Positions 48,401 to 59,140 of a DNA stretch of 64,000 nt are shown here, piece by piece. Every line of letters starts with the position of its first letter. The stretch's first letter is position 1. Origin of the DNA: Anaspis maculata (taxonomy: Eukaryota; Arthropoda; Insecta; Coleoptera; Scraptiidae); NCBI GenBank assembly GCA_949128115.1, contig OX421963.1, forward strand, positions 89,599,602 through 89,663,601. The letters run 5' to 3'. A model generated the notes under the pieces. The model ran no database searches. It saw only the letters and a program-made list of their open reading frames with translations, and was not told where the DNA came from. A program made the translations under genes and the position numbers.

Positions 48401-51400
48401 ATGTGCGCGGCTGGCAAAGTGGCAAGGCAACTGACAGATGCATGTTATAGTTAACTATGTTCGTATCTATCGTGTGCTCGGTTCATTATATTATAACTTT
48501 TTTGCAATTTTTCAACTGCTTTTGCGATTAGTACCTTCCATTTCGCTTGCTTTTGCAAAATTTCACATTTCTCACGACGGACGCGGACCGAACGTTTTGA
48601 AAGGTAGCATGTTGAAAAGCTATCAGCATAGTTTCAGCTTATTCATGAAATATTTATGGAAATAAACACTTATATGGATACCTACCACCTACTTACCTAT
48701 CTCACGGATACTTACGGAAAAACCTATTTCCTCATCAATAAATTAGACTTTGCTCAAAAATCAAAGTGCCGCCAATCGATATCGTGCTGCGTGTTTGCAG
48801 TGTTCGTATCATCCAAATTCCGCGAATAGGTGGTCATTTCTTATGTATTAAAACGAGTTTTTAATTTTCCGTACGTGCTTATACGTGCACGCTACGGGAA
48901 TTATATACCTACCTGTCTCACAGATACTTACGGAAACTTGTCCCATCAATGAATTTGACTTTGCCAAAAATAAAGTGCGGCCAACTGACATTGTGCTACA
49001 AGTTTGCAATGTTCGTATCATCCAAATTCCGCGAATAGGCGGTCATTTCTTATGTAAAACAATAAAGAGTTTAAATTTTTCATATGTGCTTATACGTGCA
49101 CGCTACGGGCATTATCTTATAATTTGGTACAAGAGATGCTGTTGCAAGAGGCAAGACACAAAATCCAGCTCCTCCATTCCAGAAATACGTGTCTGAATGG
49201 CGTACCGAAATGACAGACTTGATGGCAGATGACAGATATCGCGATTCAATGGCCGCTTTCCATTTAAAACATTTGTGTCGGTTTGTGTCAGCTTGTGTTA
49301 GCTTGTGTCGATGACACAAAGGAACACAGATCAAATGGAACGCATTTGTGCCGATTTGTGTCGACACAAGTCGACTTGTGTCGGTAAATGGAAAGCACAC
49401 ATTGTAGAAAAGCTGTCCAGTGGTATTCAAAAATCACGGCGATGATACTCGACCACCGGCGATTATTCGGCGATTATGGTTACTCCTAGTTAATGATCAT
49501 TAAGGTCCTAAATGACGTTCTAAATGATCATTTAGTAAATGACGACGTGAGGACGTGACACACTAGTAATTTATATCGTAATTTACGCTTAATGATCATT
49601 AAGCTTTCTAGTCGGTCAAGGGTATTAGGTACGGTTGCGGCCAAAATAAAGTGGACGATAATGTCAACGAGTTGGCGTGCTGTCATGCGACGTTCAGGCC
49701 AGAATCCTGGAGAATCTGTCAACTGTCGTCCACTTTAAAAAGTCCGCAATAGTACATACTACATTCTGTTTAACTAGGCGATGATTGCCTTCTCAACTGG
49801 CAGAGGGCGAACCAGGGGTGCTAATACAAACTGCACTCGACTTCTTGTTAGCATAACATCACAACTCATGTCTCGGGATAAAATGGTCGGCAATAAAAGT
49901 TGACAAACAAAATTGAACGGTGGCCCCATCGGTCGGCGACGTATCGAAAAGTAGAAAGGAAGCTACAAAGCGATTGCCATGTGTGAACTGTGGTCAAGTC
50001 ATTCTGTAAGACTTTGCAGTCGTTCGTTGTCCTCACCTCACAGTACAACGTGAGGTCGTCAGCGTATAAAAGGGTTTTCGCGGAAACCCCGGAGAGGACA
50101 TTATCGATGTAGACGTCAAAGAAAAAAGGCCCTAAGGAAGTTCCCTGGGGAACCCCAGATGACTGGTGCTAGATCTTGCTTTTGCCAGCTCAAAACCATA
50201 AAAAATATCTGGAGAAATAAAAGTCGACTACAAAAGTTGAGGACAGAGGAAAGTGGAACGTATCCTCCTCATCGGTCGGCGACGTATCGAAATGTAGAAA
50301 GGACGCTACAAATTAAGAAAAAGGCCACTTACGTGTATCCGCATTTCGAAGGGTGAGATCGAGCATCGCCACGCATGATCGAATCTTGGATGGGTGTGTA
50401 AACTCTAAACTGGAATTGGACTGCTCCAATATTAAGCGATTGCCCTCTCAAGTGGCAAAGGGTGAACTAGGCGTGCTTATACCGTATGATCAAAAAATTT
50501 CCTCCTCTAGACAGGCTGTGGTCTGGTCATTATCAGGCAAACGAGGCTGATTTTGGCTAGGCCATGGAATTAGACTGTTCCAATATTAAGCGATTGCCCT
50601 CTCAAGTGGCAAAGGGTGAACTAGGCGTGCTTATACCGTATGATCAAAAACTTTCCTCCTCTAGACAGGCTGTGGTCTGGTCATTGGCAGACAAACGAGG
50701 CTGATTTTGGCCAGGCCATGGAATTGGACTGTTCCAATATTAAGCGATTGCCCTCTCAAGTGGCAAAGGGTGAACTAGGCGTGCTTATACCGTATGATCA
50801 AAAACTTTCCTCCTTTAGACAGGCTGTGGTCTGGTCATTGGCAGGCAAACGAGGCTGATTTTGGCCAGGCCATGGAATTGGACTGTCCCAATATTAAGCG
50901 ATTGCCCTCTCAAGTGGCAAAGGGTGAACTAGGCTTGCTTATACCGTATGATCGAAAACTTTCTTCCTCTAGACAGGCTGTGGTCTGGTCATTGGCAGGC
51001 AAACGAGGCTGATTTTGGCCAGGCCACAGCCTGTCTAGAGGGGGAGAGTTTCTGATCATACGGGACTTACAACAGCATTCGACTATTTTTTTTTTGTTAG
51101 TGTAAAACCATGAAATGTATTGGGATGAAATGGTCGGCCATAAGAGTTGACGAAGAAAAAACAAAATTGAACGTGCCCTCATCGGTCGGCGACGTATCGA
51201 AAAGTAGAAAGAACGCTGTAGATTAAAGTGAATAGCGACGTCACGCACAATAATCATTTTTTATTGAATTAATTCGTGTAATATCTATTGTGAATGTTTG
51301 TTTTTCCAATGTTGATTCAACTCCCTTGTTATTCTAATCCACGAATAAAATGATTGTTTTCGTTGCAGTATGTCGAAGAAAATTTATCTGTAATGTCGAT

Positions 51401-54400
51401 TGGCTTCGTCTTGAATTCGGTAGACGACGCGGTGATCTGGCGGGGTCCCAAAAAGAACGGAATGATCAAGCAGTTTTTGACTGAAGTGGATTGGGGCAAT
51501 CTCGATTACCTTTTGATCGACACACCTCCAGGTATTGTACTTTAATCTTTTTTATCGCGTTATTATTGTATCCTCAAGTTTCGAAATGATTCTGCTATAT
51601 ACTAAATTTTGCATTTGCAATCCGTGTACTTGAATGTAACTTGAAAAGAAAAGCTCAGTCCCACCGGTGCTTTTTTTTTCAAAAAGTATAATGTTTTAGT
51701 ACTGTATTTTGCTTTTCACATTTTTTATTTATAACTAGCGCTGGATTTCCGGCGACTTATAATCATTTTCGCAATGCCTCGTCAAGTTCGAGGCTTTGCA
51801 GCGAGGTTTACTCTTTTGGTGCCTATGATCTGCCGCTACAGTAAATCAGCTAAACTCTAGCAGTTTACGCATTCGCCCGATTGCTAGACGTACCTTTGTT
51901 TGTTGCTGTTTGATTGCAAATATTTGCCCTGGCTCCTGATAGGGCTGTGACTGATGAGCCATCTGTTTTGTTTACAGGAACTTCAGACGAGCACTTATCG
52001 GCCGCAACGTACTTATCTCAAGCCGGACTGACTGGAGCCATCATAGTCACGACGCCGCAAGAAGTCGCCCTTTTGGATGTCAGGAAAGAGATCGATTTCT
52101 GCCGGAAAGTCAACATCAAAGTTTTGGGCGTCGTGGAAAACATGTCGATATTTTCGTGTCCTTGTTGCAAGGTGGGTGCCTATTCATGTAGCTAGCCCTT
52201 GTTGCAATAAGTAGGTTATTTAAATCTATCCGAGTGATGCGACAACCAGAAGTCAAGTAGTAAATTGTAGTTTGTTTCTTCGTTTGAATTTAGACAGCCA
52301 GCGGATTGATTTTGAGGGATTACAGTGGCGATTCTGTATCAACTTCAATTAAAAGGCTGTTGAACTGTTGAACAAAATTAAGCTGGGGGGAGAGGAAGAG
52401 GTGATGGAGTATGTTCGTTTTGAAGCTTTTTGAAAGCACTATTTTTGGAGTGATTCCGTAATTTGTCACATATTTTTCTTTTCCTCTAGGTGTCAATGTG
52501 AGACGAGAAATAGGTTTGAATGAAAAATTTCCGTATTATGAAATAAATGGTAAACAACATATGGATAAACATTTTGCTTTCTTGCGTGAAATATTTGCAA
52601 AAATTTGAAAGTTACTGCCTCTTTGCTTGATACTTTTGTCAGTTTTAATACCAACGTGGTACCGGAAAAACCCTGCTTAGTGTGTGTTCCAAGGTTATTA
52701 CAGAACGCTGTAATTTGTCGCTCACTTCGATTGGTGTAGATGTGTTGATCACTTCACTAATGGTCGTAGGTAAACAAAAATACTGGACAGGGAGCTGGTG
52801 CCTCAAAACTTACGTCATAAGGTACATGATTTCAACCCTGTAGGTCTAATGTGCGTTGATAAGGTTGTTAAAAATTGCTTTGTCTTACATGTCGGACCGG
52901 GGGCTTTAGGCTGGTATGAGCCTGTCAATTTTCGAAAAAATGGCCAAAAATTTACGTCATAAGGTACATGAATAAAACCAACTGGATTTTGTGTGGGAAC
53001 ATCCCCTTGATCGAAAATCTGGTCGTAAGATAAAATTTTTGGGGGGCTTTCGGTCCATAAGACAAGTTTGAAATTTTCAAAAAAAGACCAAAATTTATCA
53101 ATTTTTTACAGGCGTTTTGTTGTATAATCTACCAAGTGTGATATATATTTGTAATCAGGATGAAGAACGGAATCGATTTTCATGTTGAAATACAGGGTGT
53201 ACGATTTAAGAAAAATTTTTCGATGTTGCACCCTGTAAGCGATGTAGCATTAAAAATTTTTGTGGACAGATTCGAAACCTGCGTAAAAAATCATGTGAGA
53301 ATCGTTTTTCATTCCTAAAATTATGCCAAAGGAGGAGTCTCCAGGAGGAGGTAAATTTTGGCCTTTTTTTAAAATTTCAAACTTGTCTTATGGACCGAGA
53401 GCCCCCAAAAATTTTGTCTTATGACCCGATTTTTGATTAGGGGATGTTCCCACACAAAAGCCTCTTGGTTTCATTCATGTACTTTATGACATAAATTTTT
53501 GACATTTTTCGAAAATTGACAAGCCTATACCAGCCTAAAGCCCCCGGTCCTCCATGCCCCGGTCTGACATGTAAGACAAAGAAATTTTTAACAACTTTAT
53601 CAACGCACATTAGACCTACGGGGTTAAAATCATGTACCTTATGGCGTAAGTTTTGAGGCACCAGCTCCCTGTCCATACGTCTCTGCGCCAGGGCATCGTC
53701 GGCATTACGTTTGCATTTCGTTGTATTCAAATAACAATATAACCGAGACATTGACAGTCGGAAGTTGTTAACCGCCATTATTGAATGGGGCTGTATAGCG
53801 GCAAAAGCCTGAATTAATGGCGCATTGTACTATGCACCGCTGTCATTATGATGACATTTGGCGCGTTCAGCAGGTCCTATCTTGGGTGCCATCGGTGGAT
53901 GCCGCATGCGCCTCTCGAACGGTCACAGCCACCAATCTCCATTTTTTCCACCACAGTTTGTTTTTGGTAGTGGTGGATCAAATATTGGATCGACCAAGCC
54001 GTCCAGCAGCTTATATTTGGTAACTGGATCTACGGGTTCCACCGTGGGGCTTGCTGAACTCGCCCATTGCTGCCAATGACTACTGTCAACATCTCATCCC
54101 TCGAAAAGTCAAAATGGTTGTCAGATACTCTCCGATACAGCTAGACGATTCATTCGCCTGCCCTCTGATTCGGGCTGAACGTGCGGTGCCAAGCCCTCAC
54201 AGGCCAACCCCATACACGGTCCCAACTACTGACTATCCTCTACCAGCTTCTTGCAGCCTGGACGTGCCGGTAACGTAGCCTACCTCCAAGTGCCCCAGAC
54301 TTGGCATAACGTGCTGATGCTAAGCCTCCACAGGCTGCCCATTACGTTCCGGTCCAAAGAGTATGCTGATGCTAAACCTCATACAATTATTTGTCTCATA

Positions 54401-55235
54401 CTGACCATCTTCGCCTTCTCCAACAACTATTTAGCGAACACCGAAATTTGTGATTGTATAGAAGTACTCTGGAATACCTAACTATAGAAAGTATTACACT
54501 ATCGTATCCTACCTGCCTCATCATCGTTTCATTTTCTCTACTCTGCTACTATCTGCTAGAAAATAAAGAGCCCCAGATCACTAAGTATCTACCTACCCCC
54601 GACGAAGTCAGGGAGAGAACTCGCTCACCCCCCAAGCAGTGGCGTCACAATAGGATATTGGTTTCTTTAGGTACCTATCTGTCTCTACTTTGGCACCAAT
54701 TCTTTTTCTCTCCTTCGAATTGGGGCGCTTCTTCACCTCAGCTCTCGCCTCAGCTACTCTTAATTCGAACCGTCCACTTCAAATGTGACATAACGTGACA
54801 TAGCAATCATTTTATAGAATGTCAAATATGGGTGCATAGTACACGTCGCCCTCTACAATTTGTTTTGCCTATACAGCCCCATTGTCAAGTCCACCGTGAT
54901 TTCCATGATGATAGTGATAAATGATTATGTTGATTGTTCTTTTCCAGAGGCTATCGGAAATTTTCCCAGCCACGACCGGCGGTGCCAAACAGATGTGCGA
55001 AGAACTGAACGTGCCGTTTTTGGGCACCCTGCCCTTGGACCCGGTGATCGCCAGGTATTGCGACCAAGGTGGGGATTTCATTTCCGCCGCTCCAGATTCT
55101 CCAGCAGTGCAGGCCCTGAACGGGATAGTAAAGAGTAAGTGTACCGTTTTGCGTTTCTGAAAAAATAAACAAATTTAACACACCATCTCAATTATTATTG
55201 CAGAGCTGGTAACTGCGTGCAAGACTGAGGAGTGA
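39445..55235 (+). CDS. NUBP1: NUBP1 / Nbp35, cytosolic Fe-S cluster assembly scaffold ATPase
   Basis: Scaffold P-loop NTPase of the cytosolic iron-sulfur assembly pathway, partner of NUBP2. Seven exons join in phase: 39445-39478, 39540-39781, 46189-46290, 51369-51531, 51978-52171, 54948-55134, 55204-55235, giving 317 residues (human 320). The N-terminal Fe-S motif C-x13-C-x2-C-x5-C is complete (Cys13, 27, 30, 36). The deviant Walker A GKGGVGKS is at 67-74. Further marks are [47 protein letters not shown] and [15 protein letters not shown], and the bridging-cluster CPxC reads CPCC (Cys241, Cys244). Introns 2, 3 and 5 (6.4, 5.1 and 2.8 kb) are filled with mobile elements; introns 1, 4 and 6 are short. 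Confidence 0.96.
40830..42299. mobile_element. 1.47-kb TIR element, 4-bp TSD, copy 2
   Basis: Same family as 3881-5246. Starts TATTACCAGCGAA, ends TTTGGCTCGTAATA, and is flanked by CCGT at 40826-40829 and 42300-42303. It carries a roughly 60-bp insertion relative to copy 1 near 41700. It lies in NUBP1 intron 2. Confidence 0.8.
42697..43640. mobile_element. foldback element, TATACCGGG family, copy 2
   Basis: Starts TATACCGGGTAATTTTTTG and ends with a diverged inverse (CAAAAAATCACCTG). AACAGGTCGATTTTTAT and GGGGGACATCTAG near the left pair with inverse copies near the right. The middle carries the family block around AATTTGATGTATG. It lies in NUBP1 intron 2. Confidence 0.75.
43641..46188. other. 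NUBP1 intron 2 remainder, nothing recognised
   Basis: AT-rich; several short reading frames but no recognised exon, RNA gene or repeat partner in the window. Confidence 0.5.
46780..46929. mobile_element. 150-bp MITE with GGGCGCTTTCC ends, copy 1
   Basis: GGGCGCTTTCC and GGAAAGCGCCC are perfect inverse ends. Inside, TTGTGTCGG-like 10-mers repeat on both sides around CAAATGGAACGCATTTG. A second copy is at 49251-49399. Confidence 0.8.
47004..48090. mobile_element. 1.09-kb foldback element, TATACCGGG family, copy 3
   Basis: The best-preserved copy. TATACCGGGTGATCATTTG at the left and its exact inverse at the right, continuing through AAAACTATCCACC. Each arm holds two sub-blocks with TCAAATTAAAG next to GAATTCTCTTTC or the inverse TTTAATTTGATGTATC, so the arms themselves are internally repeated. 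No coding frame. Confidence 0.88.
48691..49115. repeat. tandem duplication, about 210 bp, NUBP1 intron 3
   Basis: ATCCAAATTCCGCGAATAGG occurs at about 48811 and 49021, with TCTCACGGATACTTACGG and TGCTTATACGTGCACGC shared at unit starts and ends. The two units are about 90 per cent alike by eye. Confidence 0.75.
49251..49399. mobile_element. 150-bp TTGTGTCGG MITE, copy 2
   Basis: Same organisation and orientation as 46780-46929, with diverged ends (GGCCGCTTTCCATT and AATGGAAAGCACAC). Confidence 0.75.
49630..49753. mobile_element. 125-bp hairpin MITE, copy 2
   Basis: Inverse-orientation relative of 30806-30930, beginning TACGGTTGCGGCC and containing TGCTGTCATGCGACGTTCAG. Confidence 0.7.
49985..50162 (-). 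pseudogene. non-LTR retrotransposon reverse transcriptase fragment
   Basis: The minus frame reads [19 protein letters not shown] and then [13 protein letters not shown], the palm motifs of LINE-type reverse transcriptase (SGVPQGS-LGP and the catalytic YADD). The frame ends soon after and no endonuclease or upstream domain is present, so this is a truncated relic. It is flanked by repeats around TCGGTCGGCGACGTATCG that recur near 50270 and 51180. Confidence 0.85.
50412..51027. repeat. 154-bp minisatellite, four units
   Basis: Unit starts at GGAATTGGACTG or a variant at 50412, 50566, 50720 and 50874, exactly 154 bp apart. Internal marks are AAGCGATTGCCCTCTCAAG and ACAGGCTGTGGTCTGGTC. An inverted partial copy (CCACAGCCTGTCTAGAG) follows at 51024. 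The open frames across it are broken once per unit because 154 is not a multiple of three. Confidence 0.95.
52784..53675. mobile_element. 0.89-kb foldback element, TGGACAGGG family, copy 2 with TAC duplication
   Basis: Left TGGACAGGGAGCTGGTGCC and the exact inverse at the right, flanked by TAC at 52781-52783 and 53676-53678. Arms of about 400 bp include TCATGTACCTTATGACG-like words in both orientations. It lies in NUBP1 intron 5. Same family as 36394-37262. Confidence 0.9.
53784..54883. mobile_element. 1.1-kb TIR element, AATGGGGCTGTATAG ends
   Basis: AATGGGGCTGTATAG at the left pairs with CTATACAGCCCCATT at the right. Similarity continues about 60 bp inward (GTACTATGCACC and inverse). The interior is unique, C-rich in part, and not recognised. 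It lies in NUBP1 intron 5. Confidence 0.65.
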
Positions 55236-55800
55236 AGAAAGATTGGAATGTTATGGAGCGTTTTTTTTTTATTAGAGCTTTAAGATTGTAATTATGATTA
55301 TACAGTATATTTTTATTCAAATGTGACAACACACTGGTTTTCTTTCCTTAAATATGGATCATTATTCATACTGCGGTTGATAGTTGTCTGTCGGCCACCT
55401 AGCGGTGAATTCTGTAAACCGTAGAACAAAGGAAAAACAATTGCGACACGAAATTATTTTGACACATTCAAACGCCAAAACGGGCGAAGAGTGCAGTGAC
55501 GCCAGTTTTCTACGTTCGTATCGGAAAATCTGATGCCATCACTAGAAAAAAAGCCGCGTTAGAAGCACCGGCCCTTTGCCCTGTTCAGCTAAAAAGTCGC
55601 TCGAAACCTAGCCGAATTTGTGGTCACACACACAACGGACGCCTTCACACCTCTGCAGATGTACCTGCATGTTGATTCGTTTTGCAAGTAATTCAAATTT
55701 CATCACAGTGAAATGCGAATAGACATTTTCCGGTGCCGTCGCGACAATTCGACTCAACTACCATGAACTCCACTGGGAGCTGTGCGGTTTCGATATTCAG
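55236..55800. other. intergenic DNA downstream of NUBP1, nothing recognised
   Basis: Contains the NUBP1 3' flank; no canonical AATAAA was seen close to the stop. Confidence 0.5.
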
Positions 55801-56763
55801 ACGACGCACTGTGGAACGAGAGTGGTCGTGTGGTTGGACATCGCGTTCTAGCAATCGTAGGGTCGTAGGTTCGATCCCCACTGGGGTTGTCACTTTTTTT
55901 TGTATTTTTACCAACTTCTTGCATATTTTTCGTAAATCTACGTCCATATACCTTGAGTACATACTATAGCCTTTTGTTTTCTTTGATTTTCATGCAATTA
56001 CCGTCAAGCACAGAGATGTTACAGACAGAAGATAGCCCTGAAGAAGTGCCAGAAAACTCAAGTTCCGCACTTTTCCGCACCATAACGTATGCACCATTTT
56101 AATCTGGTAGACTTGCTTCTCAACGTGGCACATCGTATTTTCCGGGGCAACTTGAGGCATTTCTGCAATTGATTGTTGAAGTAGACCCATCAAGTTTGGG
56201 TTTGGTTAGGAAACCAAAGAGGTCCCTGCGTGTTTGACGCTGGTTGCTCCGATCTCGATTGGTCTAGGCGGGTTGTACCACACATGTCTCCAACTGCATG
56301 CTTCAATCACAAAGTTTATGGTACCTGTTTGGCCGCTGACGACAGTCATTTTATTTAGTTTTTTTCTGCAATGAATCAGTACTTCAACAATCAATTGCAG
56401 AATTGCCTCAAGTTGCCCCGGAAAGTACGATATGTCACGCTAAAGAGCAAGTCTTCCAGATTGAAATGGTGCATACATTATGGTGCGGAAAAGTGCGGAA
56501 CTCGAGTTTTCTGGCACTTCTTCAGGGCTATCTTCTGTATGTTACATCTCTGTGCTTGACGGTAATTGCATGAAAATCACAGAAAACAAAAGGCTATAGT
56601 ATGTACTCAAGGTATATGGACGTAGATTTACGAAAAATATGCAAGAAGTTAGTAAAAACACAAAAAAATATGACGGTCCCAGGCGGGGATCGAACCCACG
56701 GCCTTTGGATTGCTAGAACGCGATGTCCAACCACACGACCACTCTCGTTCCACTGTGCGACGT
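55801..56763. mobile_element. inverted element with tRNA-like sequence at both ends
   Basis: Arms 55801-56184 and 56382-56763 are inverse copies with a 197-bp centre. Near each outer end lies a tRNA-derived segment with an A-box-like GTGGTCGTGTGG and a B box GGTTCGATCCCC (55868-55879), or GGATCGAACCC on the other strand. No A-tail is visible. This is either two tRNA-headed SINEs in inverted arrangement or one foldback that captured a SINE head. Confidence 0.8.
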
Positions 56764-57076
56764 CCGCTTTTTCACACGGACTCGAATCGCACTTCGACGC
56801 TTGACATGCTCAATATTTCATGAAATAATCATTGCTCAATTTTCGGCGTTTTACACGTCTTTATTTTCTCAAACTGCTTGATGTATAGGTCGGTGTCGCC
56901 CTCTCATGGTTGATTTTCACACCAATCAATAGTTGCATGACGTCCAAAGCCCCCTGAAAAAAATTCAAAAGTAGTCATTAGCATCTTTTGTGGTACTGTC
57001 AGGAGCACCATATTACATACATATCATTCATTCAGCACTCATCCGGGGTAGCACTCTGTGAAACCTCATGAAGACA

Positions 57077-57257
57077 GGGCCGCTATTCTTGAATCGTGTG
57101 AGAAAAGTCCCTGGGAGTTTTATATAATCCGTACTACACTTCTGTAGCAAAAGTTGCCTAAAAACCTCGATGTTAGGCAACATTCGCTACATCAGTGTAC
57201 TGCGGAATGTATTTTACTCCCAGGGACTTTTCTCACACGATTCAAGACTAGCGGCCC
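57077..57257. mobile_element. 181-bp hairpin MITE, GGGCCGCTA ends
   Basis: GGGCCGCTATTCTTGAATCG and its near inverse, continuing through GTGAGAAAAGTCCCTGGGAG, surround a loop that itself has inverse TTGCCTAA and TTAGGCAA. No clear target duplication. Confidence 0.8.
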
Positions 57258-57949
57258 AGGCAACCTAAAAATACACGGTTTAATTGGTATGAAAATATCG
57301 AGGAAAATATATTTCACATGGAAGGAAGAATGTTTCGAGACGATTTCGGAGTCCCCCGAAGTGTGCATCGGGCGGGGTGGTCAGTGAACTGACATAGATC
57401 AAGGGTAGGTATATCCGGTCTATTGACTGGATTTATGGTTCTGGTCGAACACTTCGACCGGCCATATGTCAAGTCCGAACATGGACCTCTATCAATCGTC
57501 AGTATATGGTCAGTATCGATGTGGGGCAGTTTAGGATGGCAGCGCCATTAGCGGCCACATCTTGCAAGCATATTGGATTGGCCCTGTCTGGTAGGTAGGT
57601 ATCTTGATCTTGGGTGAGCGGACAGTTAAAGTATGTGGAGCGGGCAGGTTATGGGGATTTGACCTTGAATGTTGATCAGTGGCGTATTCGGATATTTTGT
57701 TGAAAGGGGGCTGATTGGACGTGCAAATCATGCAATCGAGCAGGGAGCTAGCTGATGAGGAGTTTGTGAATCATGCGATCTTCTATGGGAGTGCGGACAA
57801 AGCTCCCGTTTTTCTAAGCACAACTTTTTTGAGGATTTTTTCAAGTGCGGCAGAGGCCTAAAATAATGTTTTTTCACTACTAGCCGTGAAGTGCATCATT
57901 ATTAACACTCTCCCTGAATTAGGATGGCGATTTTCTAGTAGTAAAAAAA

Positions 57950-58080
57950 ATACTATATAAACCACGGTTGAGAAAATTATTATAGCTTCAGCGCCTTATA
58001 TCCCTCAGCTGCGCTTCGGGATCTAAACTGGCGCTTCAGCTATAATAATACTTTCTCAACCTTGGTATATAATATACTAT
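57950..58080. mobile_element. 130-bp hairpin MITE
   Basis: GGTTGAGAAAATTATTATAG and the inverse TATAATAATACTTTCTCAACC, with CTTCAGCGCC and GGCGCTTCAG inside. The TA-rich flanks suggest a TA target. Confidence 0.7.
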
Positions 58081-59082
58081 TTCCATCCAGTATAATGCCA
58101 CCAGGTTAAAATTTATTATTCGAAAAACGGTTCGTGTTCGGCATTTTACTACGTTTTTACTCTTTGTCATTCCGAAGTTTAACCCTACGCTAGGTTGTTT
58201 CGTGCTTTGGTTGATTTGTTGTTTTTTTGACATTTCACGACTGCTAGGTACTTATTGATTTCTTAGCTTTTCTTTGGGTGCACTGGGCTATGTTGCTGTT
58301 GTTGAGCTATAGCCTAAATGTCACGTTATGTCGACAAATTTTACCTGTATAAATTATAAGGTGATATTTCCGTGGCTAGATGCTTTTTAAATTGTTTTGT
58401 AAAACGATTTATTGGACGTTAAAAGCGGACCTCGTCCGGTCACTAGTTTTTTTTTGCTGACTGAATAAGTCGGAGTTTCCCATGTGGTGAGTTGGGTGCT
58501 AGAAGCTGTGTTGCTGTGTACGTACATGGACCTAGTCAGGTCACGAAGTTTTTTTAACAACCCAATGATAAGTCCAATTTTTCCACATCACGAGCTAAGT
58601 GCGACAAACTACGTACGTAGATGTCTACCTATTTTACTACTTATTGATCCCTAGTTGCTCCCTTTCTCCTTAGTTAATACTTTTTGTATTGGTTTTCGGC
58701 TTCTTACCTCCTCGGCACTCCAACTGACTTTTCATGTTCTGGTAGTTTTCAAATTTTCTTTGTAGGTACATTTCCAGTTCAGGCGTTCGAATTTTCCACT
58801 CACCTAGCACCGTAATTTGCTGCCTGATCCCGTGTTTTCATTTCTTTTCTCACTAATTTTCGCCTAATTCTATGTTTTTTCTTCCAATTTTTTTTCACCC
58901 GCCCAGCACCCCAATTCGCTCCGTGGTCCCGTAATTTAATTCATTTCACTTTCCCGACCTCCCACCAACATGGAAGGGGAAGTATTGTAACCGTGCAGAG
59001 AAAAGTTTTGAGATTTCACCGGATATATCCGTTTTGAGGTCCCCCAAGACGATTAAGACCATTTTCAGAATGAAGTCTGTCC

Positions 59083-59118
59083 GTGCGTCTGTCTGTCTGT
59101 GTGTGTGTGTCTGTCTGT
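59083..59118. repeat. TGTC / TG microsatellite
   Basis: Short run of TCTGTCTGTCTG and TGTGTGTGTG. Confidence 0.8.
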
Positions 59119-59140
59119 GATCTTTCAAGATAACTGCCGA

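Noticed and set aside
50353..51012. Repeated frames with [19 protein letters not shown]
   Set aside because: They follow the 154-bp minisatellite and stop in each unit because the period is not divisible by three.
50412..51027. CRISPR-like array of regular repeats
   Set aside because: Units are directly adjacent without unique spacers, and the genome is eukaryotic.
55820..55890. Possible functional tRNA gene
   Set aside because: The B box is good, but the segment is duplicated inversely within a mobile element and I could not fold a clean cloverleaf.
55733..56804. Frames containing GIEPTTLRL and GGDRTHGLW
   Set aside because: These are translations of tRNA-like SINE heads, not proteins.
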